Assembly: GCA_028293425.1 (NCBI GenBank)
Contig: JAQGOV010000392.1
Coordinates: 1-44,316 of the forward strand
Direction of reading: 5' to 3'
Length of the DNA stretch: 44,316 nt
Origin: Verrucomicrobiales bacterium
GTDB lineage: Bacteria > Verrucomicrobiota > Verrucomicrobiia > Limisphaerales > JAQGOV01
This document shows positions 32,664 through 40,529 of this stretch, in pieces. A program made the translations under genes and the position numbers. The first letter of the stretch is position 1. Each line of letters starts with the position of its first letter. The notes under the pieces are model-generated. The model did no database searches. It was not told the DNA's origin and saw only the letters and a program-made list of their open reading frames with translations.

Positions 32664-35474
32664 TTAAGGCTTCTGCAAACGGAAGAATTTTTGGGGCGTA
32701 TTCACATCCACCGTTGCCGGGCTTTCCGCACTCACAAACCCCCAAGGGCCACTGACGTTATCTGCCTGCTGCAAGGAATAGCCACTGGCTCCCCAGGAGA
32801 GCACAAGCTGGTTGCCGAACCTGAGCGATGCGATCCTCGGGGTAGAAGCCGGATTGCCGGTTAAGGAAAAATCAAAGCTGATGTCCGAGCTCGTCAGATC
32901 GTATTGATGGATCTCCACTGCCACGACGTTGGTGCCGTTGACCAGCGTATTGGGCAGGGTAGCAGTGTCTATCGTGTTGTCCGCCGGTGCCGCGGTTATG
33001 TTAAAGTTCGCCAGGGTGGTATAAGTCGGATTCGGTGGCAAATTGCTGCTGCGAAAGACCTCGTTGCCATTAATATACACCACGCCTCCGTCGTCCCGAA
33101 GCAGCCACATCGCTAAATCCGGGTATGAGGATGCATTCGTCACTTCGAATGTGCGGCGGAAATAAAATGTCGCGATGACCGCTCCGGCCGAGTTTGTGCG
33201 CCGGAGTTTGGCCACCTCATCGCCGTCACCAAAGCCAAGCTGCGCCACCCCATTGGACCAGGTGCCATCGAAGAAATTGGGCGCGCGCCATGCCGTGCCC
33301 TGGTTGCTCCCGTCATCCATGTACTTCCATGCGGAACCGCTGGAAAGGAACGTGACCGGTTGCACTGTCGGAAGAGCATAAGCGGCCGGGCTCCCCGTTA
33401 TTTCGCCACCCACGGGGTTTCTCAAGGAAACCCTCCAGGAAGCCGTTCCTGTCACCAGGGCCGGATTTGCGAAAACATTCTTCACGGTTTCTCCGGGAAG
33501 GAAAGTAAGCGTGCCACTGGCCAGGGTGCTCGTGGGCGTCTCGATTGCATAATCAACAGACACAACATTGGTCGTGAAAGTACTGAGCCTGATGGGCACC
33601 CCATTGGTGAGTGAATTGGGGTTGATAGGAAACCAATTGGCTAACCCTATCCCCACGGAAGCGGCCGGGGGCGTATGCATGAAGGGGAGCAAGCGCGACG
33701 CATCCGCCAGCGGATTCCAGAGTGTGTTGCTCGGATGAAAACTGTAAGCGGTCGTGAGCAGGTTGCTCGTGATGTTCATGTCATTCGTCCGCCAGTTCCA
33801 CGTGTCATCCCAGGGCCGCCCGAGAATGTCGCGGTAGTTATAAAGCAAAAAGGAGTTGCTCACGGTTAAATGACCTGACTTCAGGCCCAGACCGGTGGTT
33901 CCGGAATAATTATCCCCGTATCGCGTCCCCACTGAATTGGCCGTGCTCAAAATGCGCTCACCGTAGCAAAGGGGACTGTTGGTCCCCGTGCTCCAGCCGC
34001 ATTCCAGGCCCTGCCCACAGTTGATCATGACCGTATCATAGGTGTGAGCAATGCGCCCGCCGCCGGACCAGGCATTGGCCTCATGCAAAGCCGCTTCAAT
34101 CCAGCAATTCGAAACCACTACCGTTCCAGCTCCGCCGGAGCCGGAGTCAATGGCGTCATCTTTGCAAAAGCCAATCAGGCTGTTTTGGATAATGTGGGTC
34201 CCCTCCGTGAAATAGATCGCATCGTAATCCGCATCCGAAATGGTGGCATTTTCGATACCGTCAATACTCGGAAACTCGATGAGGGCAGAATGATTGACGA
34301 TAATGGTGCCGGCCACCGATTCGCCTGAAGTGATGGCACGCTGCAGCAGGCAGTGATCGTATGTGATATCCGAGTTATAACCATTGGCGATTTGCCCCGC
34401 GTTGTTGATCAGGGCGCAATTGGTCAGGTAGGCATGGCCACCTGCTCCTGCCTGAACCAGTAACAGCGCTTGTGCGGACTTATGGCTCGAGCCCGGTGCA
34501 AAGTTCCAATTCGCCCCCCCGGATCCCGTCATGATCGCGCCGTTGGCGATCAATTCCGCGCCCGGTCCATTTTGAGTCATCACGAAACCACCCCACGCTC
34601 CCGCGGGCTTTTCGGGCGCAACCCGGTTGGTGGCCGTAAACACCACCGGTCGGTCCGTCGTGCCTTCGATCCAGATGCGGCCGAAGTTCGTGATGTTCAT
34701 ACCCGGCATGAGGCGCACAATCGTACCCTCCTGCACTCGCAACAAGGAATTCGCTGGAACGAACAGATGCCCTGTCACGCTGATCCGCGAGTTGGTGCTC
34801 CAAAGGTTGGTCCCGGCCAAGGTGCCAGATACGGACGTCCAGGAGGTGCTGCCATCGATTGTAATTTGCTTGTTCGAGTGCAGCACCGAAACTTGCGCGG
34901 CATATTGAATTCCGGCAGCGTTGGTCGCCGGGGGCAGAAAGCCATGCCCATGCCCGCGCACCAGCCGAAATGCATTGGCCTCAAAACCGGGTGCGCTCAC
35001 CCAGCCGTTCGCACGCCGTTCGTTGTCCGCATTATCGACCGCCCGGGCCACGACTGGAATTTCAAGTCCCTGGGGATAATCTTTGGGGGCGATGATTTCA
35101 AGATGGGCTCCGGCGAACTCGGCCGCCGTTGAACTCGTGGGCGGATAGGGGGTCCACTCGATAAGACCTTTCTCCGGGTCACCACGGTTGGACGACAAAA
35201 CAATAAATCGGACCAGGATGGAGCTGTTATCCGAGCGCTGCACCGCCAGGTCATAATAATCCATCCGGGTGATCCGGTTGGTCACACCCGCAGGCACAGG
35301 TGCCCCGTTGAGCGTGACCTGGTAAGTGAATCCGGCGTTCGTTTGGACACGGAAGAAAGCTGTGTCCATGTAGGTGCTACGGTCTGTTACCCCATCGATC
35401 GTGATGGTTTGAGCGTTCAGGCCTCCAGCAATGGACAGCAAAAGGCCTATGAGAAATGACGTCTTTCGGAACAT
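32664..35474 (-). CDS. Exported beta-helix protein with galactose-binding-like C-terminal part
   Basis: The ATG at 35474 (MFRKTSFLIGLLLSIAGGLNA) gives a signal peptide; an upstream ATG at 35525 would add 17 residues ahead of it. The protein is about 936 residues. About 225-570 is a right-handed beta-helix (ITNFGRIWIEGTTDRPVVFTA, TNCALINNAG, VVVSNCWIEAAL, LTVSNSFLLYN). About 690-870 is a jelly-roll domain often seen with CotH/lamin-tail proteins (WLLRDDGGVVYINGNEVFRS, then VVAVEIHQYDLTSSDISFDF). The end reads LVLSWGASGYSLQQADN...KFFRLQKP, a tail shared with the beta-helix genes at 40530 and 43328. A surface polysaccharide-binding or -degrading role is inferred. No catalytic residues identified. 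Confidence 0.88.
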   Translation of the reverse strand: MFRKTSFLIGLLLSIAGGLNAQTITIDGVTDRSTYMDTAFFRVQTNAGFTYQVTLNGAPVPAGVTNRITRMDYYDLAVQRSDNSSILVRFIVLSSNRGDPEKGLIEWTPYPPTSSTAAEFAGAHLEIIAPKDYPQGLEIPVVARAVDNADNERRANGWVSAPGFEANAFRLVRGHGHGFLPPATNAAGIQYAAQVSVLHSNKQITIDGSTSWTSVSGTLAGTNLWSTNSRISVTGHLFVPANSLLRVQEGTIVRLMPGMNITNFGRIWIEGTTDRPVVFTATNRVAPEKPAGAWGGFVMTQNGPGAELIANGAIMTGSGGANWNFAPGSSHKSAQALLLVQAGAGGHAYLTNCALINNAGQIANGYNSDITYDHCLLQRAITSGESVAGTIIVNHSALIEFPSIDGIENATISDADYDAIYFTEGTHIIQNSLIGFCKDDAIDSGSGGAGTVVVSNCWIEAALHEANAWSGGGRIAHTYDTVMINCGQGLECGWSTGTNSPLCYGERILSTANSVGTRYGDNYSGTTGLGLKSGHLTVSNSFLLYNYRDILGRPWDDTWNWRTNDMNITSNLLTTAYSFHPSNTLWNPLADASRLLPFMHTPPAASVGIGLANWFPINPNSLTNGVPIRLSTFTTNVVSVDYAIETPTSTLASGTLTFLPGETVKNVFANPALVTGTASWRVSLRNPVGGEITGSPAAYALPTVQPVTFLSSGSAWKYMDDGSNQGTAWRAPNFFDGTWSNGVAQLGFGDGDEVAKLRRTNSAGAVIATFYFRRTFEVTNASSYPDLAMWLLRDDGGVVYINGNEVFRSSNLPPNPTYTTLANFNITAAPADNTIDTATLPNTLVNGTNVVAVEIHQYDLTSSDISFDFSLTGNPASTPRIASLRFGNQLVLSWGASGYSLQQADNVSGPWGFVSAESPATVDVNTPQKFFRLQKP

Positions 35475-35696
35475 GGGCCGATAATATCCTATTGCGACGG
35501 GTGGGTCAATTGAGCAGTGGCTCAAAAACGACCCGCGCGAATGACCATTTTGTCATCTTTCGCGGGTGAATCGTGAGACGCTATACCGTATTTGCGGTCA
35601 CCTCGGCCAAAGCCATGCTAAAGGATAGGAGAGGTAATGGGCCTTTAGTCCCATTCGAGTTCGGGAACCGATTCCTCAATCGGGGCTCTTGCAGGC

Positions 35697-37137
35697 ATGC
35701 GCAAGTTGCCAATGCTCCTTTACGTCATTCAAACACTGGCCGTGACCAGCTTCATCGCCTCGGGCCTGGCCCCAGGAAGTCTCCATTCCCGATCCCGGCC
35801 TCAACACCGCCATTCGGCAGGCTTTGCAGAAGCCGGCTGGCCCATTGACCCAGCAGGACCTGCTCACCTTAACCCACCTGAGCGCCGGGAGCCGGCAGAT
35901 CACCAATGTTGAAGGATTGGAAGCCGCTCGCAACCTACGCAACCTCGACCTAGATTCCAACTCCATCACCAATTTCTCCATCGCGGAAGCGCTCACAAAC
36001 TTGACCAACCTCGACCTGCGTTCCAATCAACTCATCACCCTCACCCTGCCCTCAGGTATGACGAACCTCGCCACCCTGTTGCTCGATGCGAATCCGCTCA
36101 ACACCCTCGTTATGCCGGCTCCGTTGGCGGAAACCAGTTTGGCTGGCACGGTTGCCACGCTGCGAAATCAAGGTGTTTCCGTGTTCACCTATCGTTTGGC
36201 GGTTCAGCTCACCCGCCTGCAATCGCCCATCGGAGCCTTTCGCTTTTCTATCACCGGGCCGCCGGGTGTTTACGCCGTGTTCGCCTCCACCAATCTCCCG
36301 GATTGGACGGTCCTCGGCGCTGTGCCCAACCCGGTCGGCACCATTACTTTCACGGACACCGAGGCCCATCTCGCTCCGCGCAAGTTATACCGCGCCCTTC
36401 TCCTCGCCCCGCCCATCACGCCTCCGGACATAGTATTCATCTCGCCCAACACCTTCACTTTGGGCAGCCCCTCCACCGAAGTCGGCCATCAACCCGATGA
36501 AAGTCCACAAACTATCGTCAAGCTCACTCATGGATTCTGGATGGCCAGGTTCCTGGTCACTCAGCGGAATTACCTCGACGTCATGGGTTCCAACCCCAGC
36601 GGTTTCCCGGGCGATCTGGATCGCCCCGTCGAAAAAGTCCCCTGGCCGGATGCCACCAACTATTACGCCAAACTTACCGAACGCGACCTCCTCGCCGGAC
36701 GAATTCCGCCGGGCAGCCATTATCGCCTGCCCACCGAAGCGGAGTGGGAATGTGCCGCGCGGGCGGGAACTTCCACGCGGTTCTATTACGGCGACGATCC
36801 CAATGTCACCAGCTTGACCAACCATGCCTGGTACAGCGCCAACAGCGGCTTTACCCCGCGCCCCGTCGGCCAGAAGCTGCCCAATGCCTGGGGACTCTAC
36901 GACATGGCGGGAAACGTTTGGGAGTGGTGTCAGGATTGGTATGGCCCCTATCCCGGCGGAACCGCCACTGATCCGCAAGGCCCCGGCCCCAATGCCATTG
37001 GTTGGAAAGTCATCCGCGGGGGTGCCTGGGAATCATTCGATTTGGACTGCCGTTCCGCCCGCCGTTCCTTCCAGGCCGCAAGTCCGTTCATCAGCGACTT
37101 CATCATCGGATTCCGCGTCGTGCTCGAACTGCCGTAA
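35697..37137 (+). pseudogene. Exported LRR + SUMF1-domain protein, split by a +1 frameshift
   Basis: A signal peptide starts at the ATG at 35697 (MRKLPMLLYVIQTLAVTSFI, then ASGLA). The body continues in another frame as QEVSIPDPGLNTAIRQAL and on to 37137. Removing one C from the CCCC run at 35770-35773 joins them exactly at the expected cleavage site (GLA-QEV). The body has four or so leucine-rich repeats (ITNVEGLEAARNLRNLDLDS, LTNLTNLDLRSNQL), a short beta module ending KLYRALLLAP, and a SUMF1 domain (IVFISPNTFTLGS, YRLPTEAEWECAARAGTST, GLYDMAGNVWEWCQDWYG, IRGGAWESF, IGFRVVLELP). The formylglycine enzyme's paired cysteines are absent, so it is a SUMF1-fold protein, not a sulfatase activator. 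The frameshift could be a sequencing error; if real, the exported product is lost. Confidence 0.8.
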
Positions 37138-37247
37138 ACCACCAAAGGTAGAATGGTGGAAAGGTGGTGGAACAACGGTAGAAGCGGTTGCGCTGCGGCC
37201 ACTCCGCCCGCGTCCAGCGGGCGGTCTCCAATTCGTCCCGGACCCCT

Positions 37248-37287
37248 CATTCGTAATTCGTAATTCATCATTCCGATTTCGTCATTA
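37248..37287. repeat. Short intergenic repeat, copy 1
   Basis: This stretch contains ATTCGTAATTCGTAATTC followed by CATTCCGATTTCGTCATT. The second part recurs at about 38056-38077 as CATTCCGGTTTCGTCATT (one mismatch). Both copies are noncoding and in the same orientation. This may be a dispersed intergenic repeat. Confidence 0.55.
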
Positions 37288-37328
37288 GCCTCGTCTCAGA
37301 TCACAAATCTCACCCCTCTCTTTGGACC

Positions 37329-37892
37329 TTAGCCTGGAGCTGTGTTTGCCGCCTCAAGCGCAGGAAGACCATCGATGCTCTTCCGATTTTTGAGCGCGCG
37401 ATACTCTATTACCTTCTTCGGCCCCTGTTGGGCAGTCCAACGGTTCAGGGTTTCCCTGGGACCTTGAAAATCGTAGAACGGAACCGCATAGCCGCAAGAG
37501 TCAGACACGCGCGTTACTTGGATATGAATCAAAGCACGAGTGCCGGCATGGGCAGGAAACAGTGAAAGAAGAGGTTCGTACTTTGGATGTCCTGGCGTCA
37601 AGGCCGTGCCGCGCCCGTGCAGCCGCACAATTTGGGGCGCGCCCTCGAACGCGCAGAACATAATAATAATCCGTCCGTTTTCCCTCAGATGAGCCACCGT
37701 TTCAACCCCGCTCCCGGTGTAATCCTGATAAACTACCTCCATGGGCCCAAGCACCCGAAAACTATCCCCACCCTTCGGCGAGATGTTCATATGACCCGTG
37801 GCTGAAAGGGGTGCCGTGCCCACAAAGAAAACCTTCTGCTTGACAATCCATTCCGCCATCTCCGGGCCAATGTTCTCGTGTTGTTTACTCAT
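37329..37892 (-). CDS. PPOX-fold (pyridoxamine 5'-phosphate oxidase-like) flavoprotein
   Basis: This 187-residue protein has no signal peptide. Residues about 15-125 match the split-barrel flavin-binding family (WIVKQKVFFVGTAPLSATGHMNISPKGGDSFRVLG, then VYQDYTGSGVETVAHLRENGRI). The Ser/Lys-rich segment NISPKGG is where FMN phosphate usually binds. The C-terminal part is longer than the minimal fold. Family members act on flavins, haem or F420 and have varied substrates, so the reaction is open. It is probably cytoplasmic. It stands alone between two plus-strand genes. Confidence 0.88.
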   Translation of the reverse strand: MSKQHENIGPEMAEWIVKQKVFFVGTAPLSATGHMNISPKGGDSFRVLGPMEVVYQDYTGSGVETVAHLRENGRIIIMFCAFEGAPQIVRLHGRGTALTPGHPKYEPLLSLFPAHAGTRALIHIQVTRVSDSCGYAVPFYDFQGPRETLNRWTAQQGPKKVIEYRALKNRKSIDGLPALEAANTAPG

Positions 37893-38228
37893 AAGTGCGT
37901 CCGGGCTTCATCCCTTCTGTCACAAACTTATCGCTTTGCTTCCCGGTGTCGAGCCCTCGTAGACGGCACATCGATCCTTGGAACATGGAGACTTGAAACT
38001 ATTTTTTGCATCGCCCTCTGCCCTGTGTCATCGGTCCTCAAACTCGTCATTCCCTCATTCCGGTTTCGTCATTCATCTTTTTTGAAATCTGAAATTTCAG
38101 ATTTGGGATCACCCTCACTTCTCCCACTGCGCGACCGTTGCAGGCCAAAATATTATATCTCCTGTCCATGGCTACTTTTGTAAAAAAAGAATGTCCGATT
38201 TCCTTCCGGGCGCACATTAATAGAGCAG
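37893..38228. promoter_or_regulatory. Upstream region of sigma-RCC1 gene, with 20-bp perfect palindrome
   Basis: About 335 bases. It holds the second copy of the intergenic repeat (about 38056-38077) and a perfect 20-base palindrome at 38085-38104 (AAATCTGAAA/TTTCAGATTT) about 125 bases before the sigma start. The palindrome is a plausible dimer-binding site, including one for autoregulation, but it could equally be part of the dispersed repeat. No clear -35/-10 is visible. Confidence 0.45.
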
Positions 38229-40163
38229 ATGGCTGAAGCGGACGATTTTGAATTGCTGACCGACTATGCGAACCGGGGATCGGAGAGCGCATTCACCATT
38301 CTTACCAAACGTTATATCCATCTGGTTTATTCGGCCGCACTCCGGCAGGTCCACAACCCTCACCTTGCCGAGGAGGTCACTCAGGCAGTTTTTATTATCC
38401 TCGTCAAGAAGGCGCATACCTTTCGGCACGGGGTTATCCTCTCCGGTTGGCTCCTGCGCGCCACGCGTTTCACCGCCTCCAACCTCCTCACAAGTCAATC
38501 CCGTCGTCTCCAGCGCGAACAACAGGCTGCTCACATGGAACCTGCCGCTTCCGAATCCGCTTGGGAACAGATTGCTCCTTTTTTGGACGCCGCCATGGCT
38601 CAGCTGGGCGACAAGGATCGTGACGCGCTGGCGCTCCGTTTCTTTGACCAAAAACCGCTCAAAGAGGTCGGGCTGATCCTTGGTATTGACGAGGATACGG
38701 CCCGCAAACGCGTCTCCCGCGCGGTCGATAAATTGCGCCAGATCTTCCTCAAGCGGGGCGTGACCTTGTCGGCGCTAACCATCATGGGCGTGCTGGCGAC
38801 TAATGCCGTTCAGGCAGCTCCTGCGGCCATCGTCGGTTCGGTGGCCGCAGCCGGGTTTCTCAACGCTACAGTCTCCTCCTCAGCCCTGATCAAGACCACT
38901 GTCAAAATGATGGCATGGGCGAATTTTAAATGCTTAGTGCTGACCGCCTCCCTATCGCTTCTACTCACCATCACCGTCACCGCGACCGTTGCGGCGTTCC
39001 AGCTTTTTGGGCAGACCAGTGCCGCCACCATTCCTGGCGGCCGACTCCGGCTGCCCATCGGGACAAATACTCCCGCCATTGCCATGGGTTCAGCCCACGG
39101 GGTAATTCTGGCCTCGGACGGCAGCCTCTGGACTTGGGGACAGAACCTTCGAGGCTGGCCCGTGCTCGGGTTGGGAGAGATCAATACCCAGAGGTTCCTC
39201 CGCCGCATTGGCAACGAAAACGATTGGGTAGACGTAGCGAGTTCTCCTACTCACGTCATGGCTGTCAAATCCGACGGGACCTTATGGGGATGGGGAGCAA
39301 ACTCGGAGTATGAATTGGGTGACGGCACGGATTCACCACGCAAGCAGCCAGTCCCCTCTGAGCCAGGCAACGATTGGAAGCAGGTGGCGGCGGGTGGCAC
39401 CCACACGCTCGCGCTCACAAGATCGGGAACACTTTGGGCCTGGGGCAACAATTGGGCCGGGCAATTAGGGATCGGCACACGAAAATTGAGTCCAGAAGCG
39501 GTCCAGGTGGGATCCAACAGCAATTGGGTCAAAGTCTGGTCGCAGGGGATCCAAACGGTCGGCTTGCAGTCCGACGGCAGCCTTTGGTTCTGGGGCTCGC
39601 TCACAGGAGGAGCCAAAGATACCCATCGATTCTTCGTGCCGACACGTGTCTCACCGGATACCAACTGGGTGGATGCCTGTTTTGGTTATTTTTGTGTGCT
39701 GGCCATCAAGGCGGACGGCACGTTGTGGGCCTGGGGCCGCAACGCAGGAATATACACGGACGCACCGATCGAACTCGTGAACCCATCCCCGGTTCGCGTG
39801 GGAAACGAGAGCGACTGGAAAGCCTGTGCTTCCACGGAATACTTTTATCACTTACTGACGAAAAAGGATGGTTCCCTCTGGGCCTTGGACGCCTCGGACC
39901 ATTCCAAGGGACTTAAAACGCCTAAACCCGCCGAATTCAGGAAGATCAACTTGCGAAAGGAGATCGTTGCCTTTGGCACCACAGGCCGAGACGGCATGGG
40001 AGCCGCCCTGACACGGGACGGCGAAGTATGGACATGGGGAGCGGTTTTGGGGGAATACAAACCAGTTCGCCCCAATGCGAAGGACATCGTCTACGAACCC
40101 GTCCTTCGTAAGGAACCTTGGCTGCTCCCGAACATCCCTCCTTCTCAACCATCCCTTCAGTAA
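38229..40163 (+). CDS. ECF sigma factor fused to membrane segment and RCC1 propeller
   Basis: This 644-residue protein is about 3.5 times the length of an ordinary ECF sigma. Region 2 is at about 8-95 (SAFTILTKRYIHLVYSAALR, HLAEEVTQAVFIILVKKA, LSGWLLRATRFTASN). Region 4 is at about 115-172 (ALALRFFDQKPLKEVGLILG, IDEDTARKRVSRAVDKLR). Then comes a weak hydrophobic stretch (178-212), a strong membrane helix (about 233-258, FKCLVLTASLSLLLTITVTA), and seven repeats of the type DGxLWxWG (about 297, 349, 398, 449, 496, 547 and 597), enough for one complete RCC1 propeller. The sigma part must be cytoplasmic. With one membrane helix the propeller would be outside; with two it would be inside. No anti-sigma gene is adjacent. 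The propeller probably regulates the sigma domain (inference). Confidence 0.93.
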   Translation: MAEADDFELLTDYANRGSESAFTILTKRYIHLVYSAALRQVHNPHLAEEVTQAVFIILVKKAHTFRHGVILSGWLLRATRFTASNLLTSQSRRLQREQQAAHMEPAASESAWEQIAPFLDAAMAQLGDKDRDALALRFFDQKPLKEVGLILGIDEDTARKRVSRAVDKLRQIFLKRGVTLSALTIMGVLATNAVQAAPAAIVGSVAAAGFLNATVSSSALIKTTVKMMAWANFKCLVLTASLSLLLTITVTATVAAFQLFGQTSAATIPGGRLRLPIGTNTPAIAMGSAHGVILASDGSLWTWGQNLRGWPVLGLGEINTQRFLRRIGNENDWVDVASSPTHVMAVKSDGTLWGWGANSEYELGDGTDSPRKQPVPSEPGNDWKQVAAGGTHTLALTRSGTLWAWGNNWAGQLGIGTRKLSPEAVQVGSNSNWVKVWSQGIQTVGLQSDGSLWFWGSLTGGAKDTHRFFVPTRVSPDTNWVDACFGYFCVLAIKADGTLWAWGRNAGIYTDAPIELVNPSPVRVGNESDWKACASTEYFYHLLTKKDGSLWALDASDHSKGLKTPKPAEFRKINLRKEIVAFGTTGRDGMGAALTRDGEVWTWGAVLGEYKPVRPNAKDIVYEPVLRKEPWLLPNIPPSQPSLQ

Positions 40164-40411
40164 AGGCACCCTACTCTGGCGTGGCTTCGCAATGAGTTGT
40201 TTAACTGCCTCAACCGAGGCATCCCCCCAATAGGACCACGCGGGCGATTCCCAGAAAAGGAAAGGGTTGATTACAATCAAGCAAAACTTCCGCACCTCGT
40301 TGCGCCCGGATCAAAACGAGTCGAGGGCGCTCAAGAAGCGGTCCAAACCGTATCCCTTGCTCAATAAACCGAGACACCAGTTCGAGGAAACTCCACACCG
40401 GAACCACTACT

Positions 40412-40439
40412 GGAAAAACAAACCCCGCATTTTGCGGGG
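40412..40439 (-). terminator. Intrinsic terminator for minus-strand beta-helix gene
   Basis: On the minus strand, CCCCGCA-AAA-TGCGGGG (40439 to 40423) is followed by TTTGTTTTTCC (40422 to 40412). This is the classic GC stem plus T-tract. It lies about 90 bases after the stop at 40530. Confidence 0.6.
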
Positions 40440-40485
40440 GCTTAACGAAGGGCCATTCGGTGACCCCGTCACTGGAATAAAGAGA

Positions 40486-40522
40486 TGAAGGGGGCTCATC
40501 CTACTTTGAGCCTCGCCCTTCA
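40486..40522 (-). terminator. Second hairpin just after the beta-helix gene stop
   Basis: TGAAGGG-cga-GGCTCA pairs with TGAGCC-c-CCCTTCA on the minus strand, with an interior bulge, starting 8 bases after the stop at 40530. The following bases are only moderately T-rich (ATCTCTTTATT). It probably adds to the terminator at 40412-40439. Confidence 0.4.
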
Positions 40523-40529
40523 CTCACTC

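Larger units (their letters stand above)
40164..40529. other. Convergent intergenic region with terminator hairpins
   Basis: About 365 bases between the sigma gene and the minus-strand beta-helix gene. No ORF looks real. Two hairpins near the minus-strand gene's end are listed separately. I see no terminator of its own for the sigma gene. Confidence 0.5.

Noticed and set aside
36385-36978. Minus-strand ORF of 197 codons in the SUMF1 region
   Set aside because: It is the shadow of the SUMF1 domain frame, which has conserved motifs.
36700-37100. SUMF1 domain considered as an active formylglycine-generating enzyme
   Set aside because: The paired catalytic cysteines are not present in the segment after RGGAW.
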